Source: Alphaproteobacteria bacterium (lineage in GTDB: Bacteria; Bacteroidota; Bacteroidia; Bacteroidales; FEN-979). From it: 64,000 nt of DNA. Position 1 is the stretch's first letter, and each line of letters begins with the position of its first letter. The notes beneath the pieces are model-generated. The model worked only from the letters and a program-made list of their open reading frames with translations, was not told the origin of the DNA and ran no database searches. Made by a program: the position numbers and the translations under genes. The DNA lies in assembly GCA_009928665.1 (NCBI GenBank), contig SACF01000002.1:62001-126000 (forward strand). The letters are read 5' to 3'. Positions 7,918 through 15,915 of this stretch are shown piece by piece.

Positions 7918-10434
7918 ATGAATCTACGCTGGTACCTCCTGTTATCGGTTCTATTGTTCATTCCGCTCACAGCCGTCAACCAGGATCTTTACACGGTCTC
8001 AGGACGGGTGTTCGATTCCAAATCAAAAGCGCCTCTCGCTTTTGTCAATATCGTTATAAACAGCAGCAATACCGGCGGCACAACCGATATTGACGGAAAA
8101 TTCAGGATCCGCTCGGGCAAACCGGTTCAGACCCTCAGGCTCTCCTATGTTGGATACGAACCCAAAACCATAAAGGTCGGCAGCCGGACCAGCGACCTGG
8201 TGATTCTGATGACGGCAAAAGAGATCGATCTGCGGGAAGTGGAGATCCTTCCCGGGATCAATCCTGCCCACCGGATCATCCGCAATGTAATGGAAAACCG
8301 CGACCAGAACGATCCGGAAAAAGTGACCTCCTTTTCCTATACAGCTTACGACAAGACCATCTTTACATTGGATATCGATACGACGGTAATCAATGACTTC
8401 AGCGCGCTGACCGACACCACAGGCATCGCCTCTTCGACCGGTTTCGGCGTCGAATTACGGGTGGGAGACGATTCGGCGCGAATCGATCCGGCCCGGCACG
8501 ATTCTGCCTCGCGGTTGCTGGAAAACCTGATCGGGGATCAATACCTGTTTCTGATGGAAAACGTGACTAAAAGGAAATTCATGGCGCCTGACAAAAACTA
8601 CAATAAAGTCATTGCCACCAAAATGTCGGGCTTCAAGGATCCGATTTTCGTGCTGCTCACCACCCAGATCCAGTCGTTCTCTTTTTATAAGCCGGTCATT
8701 ACGATTTTTCAAAATAATTATGTCAATCCGATCGGAGCCGGGGGATTGAACAAGTATTTTTTTAAGATTGAGGATACCACCTATACGGGGAGGGATACGG
8801 TTTTCATCATCAGTTTCAGGCCCCGGAAAGGCACCAATTTTGACGGTCTGAAAGGGGTTTTGGCCATCAACACCTTTCATTGGGCGATTCAGAATGTAAG
8901 CGCCGAACCCAATACCTCCACCGGAGGGATGATGATCCGAATACACCAGATGTACGAGTTAATCGAGGGCAACCGGTGGTTCCCTGTTCAGCTCAATACC
9001 GACGTTGGTTTCAACAACCTGCGAATCGGCAAGTACAAAGCGATCGGCCGGGGCCGGAGTTATATCCGCGACCTGGTATTGAACCCGGAACTGGTCCGAC
9101 GGGAGTTCTCGCACCTGGATGTCGAAGTCGATCCCATGGCGACATCGCGGAACGAACTCTTCTGGGACCATTACCGCACCGACAGTCTGACCAACAAGGA
9201 TCGGCGGACCTACCAGGTTCTTGACAGCATCGGGAAAGAGAATAATTTTGATAAACTGGCCAAATCGGCACAAACACTCCTGACCGGAAAAATACCCTGG
9301 GGCCCCATTGATCTCGACATAAGCCGCTTTGCAAATTACAACACTTATGAAGGAATGGTTTTGGGTGCCGGGCTCCACACCAACGATAAACTCGCAAGGT
9401 GGTTCAGGGTTGGCGGGTTTTACCAGTACGCGTTTGCCATTGTAACTTCGAAATATGGAGGAGATATCCGGTTTTTGGTCAACCGCCGGCACGACATCAC
9501 CCTGGGCGGGTCTTATTCGTTCGATCTTACCGAATCGGGAGGTGTCAGTTTCCCAAGTGACCACGAATCAATCCTGTCGGGAAATTTCAGGCAGTTGTTA
9601 CTGAAAAAGATGGACCGCACCGAAAGTTTCAATTTTTCAGCCGGATTCAGGGCTTTGAAATTTGTACTCTTCAACTTCGGTCTTATCAGCGAACAAAAAC
9701 AGACCACTACCTACGATTTTGCAACTTCCGAAGGCGATGCTTTAATTCTGCAGGATCAGTTTCGGTTTACTACGCTCACGGCAGGTTTCAAATGGGCGTA
9801 TGGAGAAAAATTCATTCAGACCGTCAACAACAAGATCTCACTCGGCACCAGATACCCCGTGATTTGGCTTCAGTATACGCGGGGAATCAAAGGGTTTCTG
9901 AACGGCGAATTCGATTACGACCGGATCGACGTAAAAATTCGTAAAACATTTAATATCAAGTTTATAGGAAAATTTACCGTTCAATTCAACGGGGGGTACA
10001 TCGGACAGCCCATACCCGCGTGCAATTTGTATTACGCGCCAGGGAGTTACCGCTTCATCACGTTGTACGCTCCCAACAGTTTCGCCACCATGCGGAACAA
10101 TGAATTTTTATCGAATAAATATTTTTCGCTTTATCTTTATCATGACTTCGGATACCTGCTTTTCCGGGGTAAAAAATGGTTTCATCCTGAATTCGCCATC
10201 TCCCAGAATATCGGGTTCGGATGGTTGGATTACAAAGAACGGTATGCATACAATACCATAACCCCGAAAGAGATGAACCTGGGCTATTATGAATCGGGGC
10301 TTCTGATCAACAACCTGGTAAACCTCCAGCTTTATAAGATCGGCATTGGTGCGTATTACCGGTGGGGGCCCTATTCGTTCCTTTATGCCGGTGATAATTT
10401 TGCCTATAAGATCTCGATGATATTCCCGTTTTAG
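7918..10434 (+). CDS. DUF5686 / carboxypeptidase-regulatory-like outer membrane protein
   Basis: An 838-residue exported protein. Residues 1 to about 22 form a signal peptide. A carboxypeptidase-D regulatory-like beta-sandwich follows (VSGRVFDSKSKAPLAFVNIV ... LRLSYVGYEP), the module also found at the N-terminus of SusC-type receptors. The remainder is DUF5686, which ends in alternating hydrophobic strands and a terminal aromatic (ISMIFPF), as expected for an outer-membrane barrel. The family is common in Bacteroidota and its function is not established. Start ATG 7918 is chosen from the signal peptide and the promoter just upstream. No plug domain or TonB box was seen, so a SusC-type transporter is unlikely. 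Confidence 0.85.
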   Translation: MNLRWYLLLSVLLFIPLTAVNQDLYTVSGRVFDSKSKAPLAFVNIVINSSNTGGTTDIDGKFRIRSGKPVQTLRLSYVGYEPKTIKVGSRTSDLVILMTAKEIDLREVEILPGINPAHRIIRNVMENRDQNDPEKVTSFSYTAYDKTIFTLDIDTTVINDFSALTDTTGIASSTGFGVELRVGDDSARIDPARHDSASRLLENLIGDQYLFLMENVTKRKFMAPDKNYNKVIATKMSGFKDPIFVLLTTQIQSFSFYKPVITIFQNNYVNPIGAGGLNKYFFKIEDTTYTGRDTVFIISFRPRKGTNFDGLKGVLAINTFHWAIQNVSAEPNTSTGGMMIRIHQMYELIEGNRWFPVQLNTDVGFNNLRIGKYKAIGRGRSYIRDLVLNPELVRREFSHLDVEVDPMATSRNELFWDHYRTDSLTNKDRRTYQVLDSIGKENNFDKLAKSAQTLLTGKIPWGPIDLDISRFANYNTYEGMVLGAGLHTNDKLARWFRVGGFYQYAFAIVTSKYGGDIRFLVNRRHDITLGGSYSFDLTESGGVSFPSDHESILSGNFRQLLLKKMDRTESFNFSAGFRALKFVLFNFGLISEQKQTTTYDFATSEGDALILQDQFRFTTLTAGFKWAYGEKFIQTVNNKISLGTRYPVIWLQYTRGIKGFLNGEFDYDRIDVKIRKTFNIKFIGKFTVQFNGGYIGQPIPACNLYYAPGSYRFITLYAPNSFATMRNNEFLSNKYFSLYLYHDFGYLLFRGKKWFHPEFAISQNIGFGWLDYKERYAYNTITPKEMNLGYYESGLLINNLVNLQLYKIGIGAYYRWGPYSFLYAGDNFAYKISMIFPF

Positions 10435-10522
10435 GGCCCGGGAGCTGTCGCTTTTCGGGTTCCTGCAAAGGACTGATTATTTAGATTACATTCAAATTAA
10501 TATATGTTAGTACAGTGGAAGG

Positions 10523-10634
10523 ATAATTGACAATTGAAAATGGAAAATGGAAAACGAAAAATGGAAAACTTTTTTCCTTAATGGCTAATGACCAATGCAT
10601 AATGGCTAATTTGAATTTTGAATTAATTTTTCCC
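10523..10634 (+). repeat. Heptamer-word tract upstream of prenyltransferase gene
   Basis: Sixteen consecutive 7-base words stay in one register across 112 bases. Examples are AAAATGG at 10537, 10544 and 10558, TAATGGC at 10579 and 10600, AATTTTG at 10614 and TTTTCCC at 10628. The words differ but change gradually, so this is a degenerate heptameric array and not a perfect satellite. The tract fills most of the 219-base gap before the prenyltransferase gene and ends 19 bases before its ATG. No gene or clear promoter was seen in the gap. Confidence 0.8.
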
Positions 10635-10653
10635 GCTTTACAACATTTCGTTC

Positions 10654-11517
10654 ATGCACACTGCCGGTTTTAAAGATATATACACGCTGATCCGCTTCCC
10701 CGTCTCCCTTGCCGTGACTCTTTCCTCGCTTACCGCCATGGTGATGGCTACGGGGGAGATCAATTCCCGGATGATATGGCCGCTTCTTGCCATTTTCCTG
10801 CTGGCCTCAGGAGCCTCCGCCTTCAACCAATACCAGGAGTGGCCCCGCGATGAAAAGATGGACCGCACCCGAAGCAGGCCGATCCCATCGCGCAGAATCA
10901 GTCCGGCCGAAGGGTTGCGTATCGCCATGATCGCCCTGGTCGGTGGTTTGATCATTCTGATGTACCAGGTCAACTGGAATACGTTGGTATTGGGACTGAT
11001 CAACCTTTTTTGGTATAATGGCCTGTACACCTGGCTGAAACGAAAAACAGCATTCGCAGTGTTTCCCGGGGCGCTGACCTGCGTTATCCCCGTCATGATG
11101 GGCTTCGCCTCCATGGAACACGATTACCTCTCTCCCACCGCCCTTTTCCTCTCGTTCTTTATCTTCATCTGGCAGATGCCACATTTCTGGCTACTCATGC
11201 TGAAATACGGGGATGACTACCGCAAGGCCGGATTCCCGGTACTGAACGACATCTTTCCCGAGTTCCGCATCAGGATCATTGTGATGGTATGGGTAATTGC
11301 ATCAACAGCCGTCTCCATCATGCTGGTCTTTTTCAGGATCATTCATCACCCGTTGATTGGTTACACGATCATGGCCCTCAACATCATCCTGTTATTGATC
11401 CTCGCCTGGCAGCTTTTCCTGGCATCTTCTCTCCGCTACCGGCTGGTTTTTGCAAGCGCCAACCTCTTCCTCTTCCTCGTTCTGACCGCACTAACGGCCG
11501 ATTCCCTGCTCTCCTGA
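10654..11517 (+). CDS. UbiA-family prenyltransferase, heme O synthase (CtaB/CyoE)-like
   Basis: A 287-residue polytopic membrane protein of the UbiA superfamily with about eight or nine membrane segments. The Mg-diphosphate motif starts near residue 58 as NQYQEWPRDEKMDRTRSRP, close to the NxxxxxxxDxxMxRTxxRP form of protoheme IX farnesyltransferases. The second conserved stretch, IWQMPHFWLLMLKYGDDY, matches the heme O synthase signature rather than the quinone prenyltransferases. The inferred reaction is farnesylation of heme B to heme O for terminal oxidases. No oxidase or ctaA gene is in the window. A heptamer-word tract lies immediately upstream. Confidence 0.8.
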   Translation: MHTAGFKDIYTLIRFPVSLAVTLSSLTAMVMATGEINSRMIWPLLAIFLLASGASAFNQYQEWPRDEKMDRTRSRPIPSRRISPAEGLRIAMIALVGGLIILMYQVNWNTLVLGLINLFWYNGLYTWLKRKTAFAVFPGALTCVIPVMMGFASMEHDYLSPTALFLSFFIFIWQMPHFWLLMLKYGDDYRKAGFPVLNDIFPEFRIRIIVMVWVIASTAVSIMLVFFRIIHHPLIGYTIMALNIILLLILAWQLFLASSLRYRLVFASANLFLFLVLTALTADSLLS

Positions 11518-11732
11518 TTTGCTAAGGGTCATGGGGTTTCAGCAAAAATTTCCGGTAAAAAATGTTCACCGGAGCATTGAGAAGGCAGGAATATTTCGAT
11601 TACATTTGTAGAAGCACTCTGGTGTCGCGTGTTCATAATTTTTTATAACCAACCGAAACCGGTTTGCGATGTGAGAAATCCTGTTTCACTTGATATCACC
11701 GGGCATTCCGGTTCTTAACATGCACCCCTCTT

Positions 11733-12836
11733 ATGCGTGAACTCTATCAGAAAAACAAACTTTTCTTCCTCATCCTCCTGGTGGCTGGCGCCGGATTTTT
11801 AGTCTGGTATTTCAGCGAAATCGTGATCTTCATCATCGTTGCAGGAGTCATCACCATCATTGGTTCACCCCTGGTCGACCTGCTTGACCGGATCCGGATC
11901 GGAAGGCTTCATTTTCCTCATGTTTTGAGCGTCATCATAACCCTGGTACTGATCCTCGCGCTGTTCCTGGGAATTTTTGCAACAATTATCCCACTGGTAA
12001 TCAATGAGGTACAACTGATAAGCAACATCGATAGTTCGGAATTGCTAAAGTTTTACCAGAAAGAGATGGCCAGCCTCCAGCAAATGATCAATCGCTACGG
12101 GCTGATGCCCAAGGGAGTCACGATTGAAAAAAGCATCAAACAATCCATAGTCCAATTCCTGGACCTGACCTTTCTTTCCGGTGTTTTCACCTCTATTATT
12201 TCGTTCACCGGAACTTTTTTTATAAACCTGTTCGCTATCGCTTTCCTCTCCTTCTTTTTCCTTTCAGATCCCACGCTCCTCTCGCATGGAATTCTGGTAT
12301 TCACCCCCAGGGCGTATGAAGAACGGGTAAAAAACATCATGGCAAAAAGCAAAAAGCTTTTATCCCGTTATATGGTCGGTCTCATTCTTCAGATATTTGC
12401 CAACATCACCACCTATACGCTTGCGCTATACATCGTCGGCGTTCCCAGTGCGCTGGTAATTGGTTTTTTTGCCGGTGTCGTCATCATCATCCCTTACATC
12501 GGGGGTATCATCTCCATGATCATGGGAGTGCTTATCGGAGTGACGGGGGTGGTCGCCCTGGGCGACTACACGCTCATCATGCCTACGGTTATCAGGATTC
12601 TCGCTGCCATGTTCATCGTGCAAATGATCGATAACAATATTTTTGCTCCCATCATTCAGGGAAAAAGCGTAAAAGCACATCCGGTCGAGGTTTTTCTGGT
12701 GGTCATCGCCGCTGCAAGTTTCGGGGGAATCATCGGAATGGTTGTTGCGGTTCCGGCATACGGCCTCCTGAAGATCGTCATTCATGAATTCAGAGCCAGC
12801 TTCAGAGGAACCCCGTTACTGCCCGGTCGGGGCTGA
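11733..12836 (+). CDS. AI-2E family (PerM-type) transporter
   Basis: A 367-residue integral membrane protein with about seven or eight hydrophobic segments and the AI-2E/PerM layout: two N-terminal helices, a soluble amphipathic region (about residues 90-130), then a helical bundle containing GFFAGVVIIIPYIGGIISM and DNNIFAPIIQGKSVKAHP, typical family motifs. Members include TqsA and several Na+/H+ antiporters, so the substrate cannot be assigned. The 215-base gap before it holds no gene. The YtxH gene follows after 87 bases. Confidence 0.88.
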   Translation: MRELYQKNKLFFLILLVAGAGFLVWYFSEIVIFIIVAGVITIIGSPLVDLLDRIRIGRLHFPHVLSVIITLVLILALFLGIFATIIPLVINEVQLISNIDSSELLKFYQKEMASLQQMINRYGLMPKGVTIEKSIKQSIVQFLDLTFLSGVFTSIISFTGTFFINLFAIAFLSFFFLSDPTLLSHGILVFTPRAYEERVKNIMAKSKKLLSRYMVGLILQIFANITTYTLALYIVGVPSALVIGFFAGVVIIIPYIGGIISMIMGVLIGVTGVVALGDYTLIMPTVIRILAAMFIVQMIDNNIFAPIIQGKSVKAHPVEVFLVVIAAASFGGIIGMVVAVPAYGLLKIVIHEFRASFRGTPLLPGRG

Positions 12837-12923
12837 CAGAAAATCACCGGATTCCGGAAGTTGTCGGACCTACATAACAGATATGCAATTCTTAACGTTG
12901 TAATAAACATAAAACCAACAGAT

Positions 12924-13178
12924 ATGGCTAAAACAGGATCAAATGCATTGCTGGCGGGAATTTTCGGACTGGCCGCGGGAATCGGAATCGGGATGCTGAT
13001 CGCCCCTGCCAAGGGTTCAAAGACCCGGAAAAGATTAAAGAAAAGGATCATGGGATTCGCCGATTTCGTCGAGGACGGGCTCTCCGAGAAGCTAAGTGCC
13101 ATGAAATCGGCTCTGGGCGGAGAAGAAACCGGTCCTGAAACGGATCAGGAAGAATCTGATAAAGAGGAGGTAAGTTAA
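12924..13178 (+). CDS. YtxH-domain envelope protein
   Basis: An 84-residue protein with a glycine-rich membrane segment (LLAGIFGLAAGIGIGMLIAPAKGSKTRK) followed by a basic stretch and an acidic tail. This is the YtxH pattern, a family often linked to general stress and of unknown biochemistry. ATG 12924 is preferred to the longer frame from 12861 because the domain begins there. The stop overlaps the next start (TAATG, 13176-13180), and GAGGAGG at 13164-13170 is a genuine Shine-Dalgarno site, which is uncommon in this genome, so the next gene is probably translationally coupled. Confidence 0.8.
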   Translation: MAKTGSNALLAGIFGLAAGIGIGMLIAPAKGSKTRKRLKKRIMGFADFVEDGLSEKLSAMKSALGGEETGPETDQEESDKEEVS

Positions 13179-13543
13179 TGGAAACGGGCCCTATTTCCGA
13201 CAATATCTCGTCGCTTACCGAGAATGTCAAAGACTACATAAATCTGCGGATCGACCTGTTCAAACTGGTGATCACCGAAAAAATATCGCGGGTAGTCTCC
13301 GCTTTTCTGATCGCGGTGGTGTTTTTTATACTGGCGATGTTCATGCTGCTCTTTCTTTCGCTGGCATTCATGTTCTGGTTCGGCGAGGTCGTGGGGCCGA
13401 CCTGGGCCGGAGCGCTGATTGTAACCGCACTGTATGTTATTGCCGGACTGATTATTTATCGGAAACGCCATCAGATATTCCTCAATCCCCTGGTCACTCA
13501 GATCACTAAAGTTTTAATGGAGGAGGATGCGTCGCATGAGTAA
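13178..13543 (+). CDS. Phage-holin superfamily III / YqjE-like membrane protein
   Basis: A 121-residue protein with a short amphipathic N-terminal region, two long membrane helices (about residues 42-70 and 78-100) and a cytoplasmic tail. It fits the Phage_holin_3_6/YqjE family. Despite the name these are usually chromosomal envelope proteins, and nothing nearby suggests a prophage. It is coupled to the YtxH gene upstream through TAATG and overlaps the next gene by eight bases. The order resembles the enterobacterial yqjD-yqjE-yqjK cluster, so a shared membrane-associated stress role is possible but inferred. Confidence 0.78.
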   Translation: METGPISDNISSLTENVKDYINLRIDLFKLVITEKISRVVSAFLIAVVFFILAMFMLLFLSLAFMFWFGEVVGPTWAGALIVTALYVIAGLIIYRKRHQIFLNPLVTQITKVLMEEDASHE

Positions 13544-13832
13544 ACGATATACCATAAAACCGGGAAGCATTACATCCCTGAAAGATCTGGAATTGGAGCG
13601 GCAGCGGCTCAAACTTGAAATCCTCAGGACGGAAGAGCACATTCACCGGGACTACCGGAAAATCCTGGATGCATTTACACTCAGGAATCTTTCGACAAGC
13701 CTGCTGGGCGAAGTCACACACAGTGCAACATTTTTAGGCAAAGCATTTACCTTCGGAAAAGCCCTCATGTCGAAGCGGAAGAAAAAGAAGAAAAGGGAGA
13801 AGGAGCATCCGGAATCAGCGAATGAAGATTAG
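13536..13832 (+). CDS. Small basic protein, third gene of the YtxH/holin-like cluster
   Basis: A protein of about 98 residues with no family I recognise. Residues 10-50 look like a charged coiled coil (LKDLELERQRLKLEILRTEE), the middle is mildly hydrophobic (LGEVTHSATFLGKAFTFG), and the C-terminus is strongly basic (SKRKKKKKREKE). ATG 13536 is preferred over ATG 13527, since a GGAGGAGG ribosome site at 13519-13526 sits at a workable distance from 13536 only. The last few codons and the TAG stop lie in the heptamer-word tract that begins at 13820. It resembles YqjK in position and size; sequence homology is unproven. Confidence 0.65.
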   Translation: MSKRYTIKPGSITSLKDLELERQRLKLEILRTEEHIHRDYRKILDAFTLRNLSTSLLGEVTHSATFLGKAFTFGKALMSKRKKKKKREKEHPESANED

Positions 13833-13966
13833 CGAATAGCGAACGGGGATTAGCGAATAGCGAACGGGGATTAGCGAATAGTGAAAAGGCGATTAGGAAT
13901 CAGCGAATAGACATTTCTCGTTTTCAATTTTCCATTGTCAATTTTCCATTGTCAATTGTCCATTGT
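13820..13966. repeat. Double heptamer-word tract between convergent genes
   Basis: From 13820 to 13882 there are nine 7-base words in register, all starting with GA (for example GATTAGC at 13827, 13848 and 13869, GAATAGC at 13834 and 13855, GAACGGG at 13841 and 13862). Three words make a 21-base higher-order unit that repeats. After one 8-base word three more heptamers follow to 13911. A second array at 13925-13966 has six words alternating CAATTTT or CAATTGT with CCATTGT. The first array contains the stop of the gene on +; the second encodes the C-terminal tail and stop of the gene on -. Confidence 0.85.
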
Positions 13967-15081
13967 TTCACCCAACACCTGCGTCTGATGTTGACTCTGC
14001 CGTCATAATTTTTCCAGATTGATACCACCCTCTGATTATTTTCGAGCAAGGCATGGGTCCGGGCAAACCTGATTCCCTTCTCGATATAGGTTTTGGTAAG
14101 TTCATGATAAACAAGGGCCAGCACACCTTTCTCCTGGTAATCGGGGCGAACTCCCACAAGGTACATATGCACGGTGTCGTTGATTTTCATGGCCTTCATC
14201 AGGTGAATAAATCCAAATGGGAAGAGGGAACCATTAGCCCGCTGGAGCGCCCTGCTTAAATCCGGCATGGTAATCCCGAAACCCACCACATCATCCCGGT
14301 CGTCAAGCACCAGGGCAACAAAATCGGGATGGATGAAACTGAAATACTGATCCGTATAAAACGAAATTTGTCGTTCCGAAAGCGGGATGAATCCGTACAA
14401 ATACCTGAAGGCTTCATTATACATCCGGAACAGTTTCATGGCGTATGGGTGCAGCGCCTTTGAACTCCGCACCTTCAGAATATGGAGTGGATATTTTTCG
14501 AGAACTAACCGATGCATCCGCTCTATTTTTTCCGGGACTTTGACGGGCACCTGAATTTCGAGCTGGATCCAATCGGCTGCCTTACGAAAGCCCAGCGCAT
14601 TCATGTGGGAAGGATAATAGGAATGGTTGTAAATAGCGGCCATACTGGACAGTTCTTCAAATCCTTCGATCAGCATTCCCTCCGGATCCATATCGTTAAA
14701 ACCCAGCGGACCGTGGATCCCGGTCATCCCCTTCGACCTTAACCATTCTGTTACGGCGGTGATCAATGCCTGCGAAACTTCCGGATCATCAATAAAGTCG
14801 AACCAGCCAAACCTGACAAGCTTTACATTCCAGATTTCCGCTTCCCGCTGGTTGATAATACCTGCAATCCGCCCCACCGGCACTCCGTTTTGATAAGCCA
14901 TCCAGTAAGCAGCTTCACAAAATTCGAAGGCCGGATTCTTCTCTTTCGAAAGTGTCTGCAACTCATCCGATTTCAACGGCGGACACCAGTACCGGTTTCG
15001 TTTATATAACTTAAAGGGAAAGGCAATAAACTGGTCCAGGTCAGGCCGCGTGACGACTGCTCTGATTTCGGTATAGGCCAT
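13924..15081 (-). CDS. Acyltransferase-like (GNAT superfamily) protein
   Basis: A 385-residue cytoplasmic protein resembling large two-domain GNAT-like proteins common in Bacteroidota. Residues 85-115 (AAYWMAYQNGVPVGRIAGIINQ) look like a GNAT central strand region, and the C-terminal part (MYLVGVRPDYQEKGVLALVYHEL) resembles the acetyl-CoA binding loop with Q-x-K-G-V in place of Q-x-x-G-x-G/A. Substrate unknown. The last 13 or so residues (QWTIDNGKLTMEN) are translated from six heptamer words at 13925-13966, and the TGA stop is part of the last word. The native C-terminus probably ended near RRRCWVK, so the tail is likely acquired. Confidence 0.7.
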   Translation of the reverse strand: MAYTEIRAVVTRPDLDQFIAFPFKLYKRNRYWCPPLKSDELQTLSKEKNPAFEFCEAAYWMAYQNGVPVGRIAGIINQREAEIWNVKLVRFGWFDFIDDPEVSQALITAVTEWLRSKGMTGIHGPLGFNDMDPEGMLIEGFEELSSMAAIYNHSYYPSHMNALGFRKAADWIQLEIQVPVKVPEKIERMHRLVLEKYPLHILKVRSSKALHPYAMKLFRMYNEAFRYLYGFIPLSERQISFYTDQYFSFIHPDFVALVLDDRDDVVGFGITMPDLSRALQRANGSLFPFGFIHLMKAMKINDTVHMYLVGVRPDYQEKGVLALVYHELTKTYIEKGIRFARTHALLENNQRVVSIWKNYDGRVNIRRRCWVKQWTIDNGKLTMEN

Positions 15082-15126
15082 TAAGGTAGAATTGGATAAG
15101 GGGTGTAAAGGTATTCGTTTTTGTTT

Positions 15127-15342
15127 TCAAATATTATTGCTATCCGGTTTTTCATCCCCGCGATACTTTTGGCGTTTTGCAATGACAGCATCCTGTTGCT
15201 CTTTCATTAAACGGAAGATCCGGTCAGATCGGAGGGTATTACCACCCCTATCATTGACAACGTCTTTGCTTACGATCCGAAGGTTACGGAGATCCAGAAA
15301 TAAAAGTTGATTTTCCAGGAGGGATTGTTTTTTAATTGCCAT
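15127..15342 (-). CDS. Possible small protein overlapping the upstream gene
   Basis: A 71-codon frame whose ATG lies inside the last codons of the gene ending at 15332, an 11-base overlap typical of translational coupling. The product is charged, with no signal peptide or membrane segment (LLFLDLRNLRIVSKDVVND, then RIFRLMKEQQDAVIAK). No family is recognised. It could be a real accessory protein to its neighbour or a chance frame. No other gene was seen in this interval. Confidence 0.4.
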   Translation of the reverse strand: MAIKKQSLLENQLLFLDLRNLRIVSKDVVNDRGGNTLRSDRIFRLMKEQQDAVIAKRQKYRGDEKPDSNNI

Positions 15343-15706
15343 TCATCAGCCAGTCCATGGCAGAATCTCTTTCCGAAAATATCTTCTGCGTATAATTTGT
15401 GAAATCTGATTTATTGACCACAATCTCGGAATAGGCTGTTCCCCTTGCATGCGAATGTACTACTGCAATTCGAACACGGATGAACCGCCGGCAAAGATCC
15501 CCGATGGCCTGGTATGACTGGTCAAGTTGATCTATCCCAAATTTGTAATCAACCCCCGAAGCATCGGAAAGCAATTTAAAATCCTGCACCTTAAAACGTT
15601 CCGGTGTTAGGGTGGTAAACCAACCAAGTATTTCCGTCATCGTGATCTCACCTGTCAGCAAAGCCTCAGCAATGCCTGTTTCTTCATTGAAATTATCAGT
15701 AATCAT
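15332..15706 (-). CDS. Small STAS/SpoIIAA-like protein of unknown function
   Basis: A 124-residue soluble protein. The layout suggests an alpha/beta fold of the SpoIIAA-like/STAS type: an early strand pair (GIAEALLTGEITMTEILGWF), a strand with polar turn (DFKLLSDASGVDYKF), then RIAVVHSHARGTAYSEIV and a C-terminal helix (SERDSAMDWLM). Such small proteins occur alone in many Bacteroidota and have no assigned role. The fold assignment is a weak pattern judgement. It has its own upstream gap of 209 bases toward cutC. Confidence 0.6.
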   Translation of the reverse strand: MITDNFNEETGIAEALLTGEITMTEILGWFTTLTPERFKVQDFKLLSDASGVDYKFGIDQLDQSYQAIGDLCRRFIRVRIAVVHSHARGTAYSEIVVNKSDFTNYTQKIFSERDSAMDWLMNGN

Positions 15707-15816
15707 AAGAGGAGAAGAGTAATATTATCCTATACAAATATATTTAAATATTCATCGTTATATACCCTAACAAAAAAACTTTTCCGGCGCCATTCCGCTC
15801 AGATCTATTCTTCCGT

Positions 15817-15844
15817 TTTGTCTCCCATTTTCCCCGTATCTTCG
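15817..15844 (+). promoter_or_regulatory. Possible promoter ahead of the cutC leader tract
   Basis: TTTG at 15817-15820 and TATCTTCG at 15837-15844 (one mismatch to TAnnTTTG) are separated by 16 bases, somewhat short of the usual 19. If used, transcription would begin near 15851 and the heptamer-word tract would form nearly the whole cutC 5' leader. Confidence 0.4.
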
Positions 15845-15915
15845 CATTTTACTATTTTGCATTTTGATTTTTGACTTTTCATTTTGAATTTTGACATTTG
15901 AATTTTAATAATCCT
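15845..15915 (+). repeat. Heptamer-word tract reaching the cutC start codon
   Basis: From 15860 to 15915 eight 7-base words run in unbroken register and end directly against the cutC ATG at 15916. Words are variants of ATTTTGA (15881, 15888), CATTTTG (15860), ATTTTTG (15867) and ATTTTAA (15902). One further heptamer (15845) and one 8-base word (15852) precede them. The upstream part of the 191-base gap (15707-15844) holds no gene. Confidence 0.75.

Noticed and set aside
13178-13543. Prophage remnant, from the holin-like annotation
   Set aside because: No lysin, structural, integrase or attachment sequences lie nearby; the YqjE-like chromosomal family explains it better.
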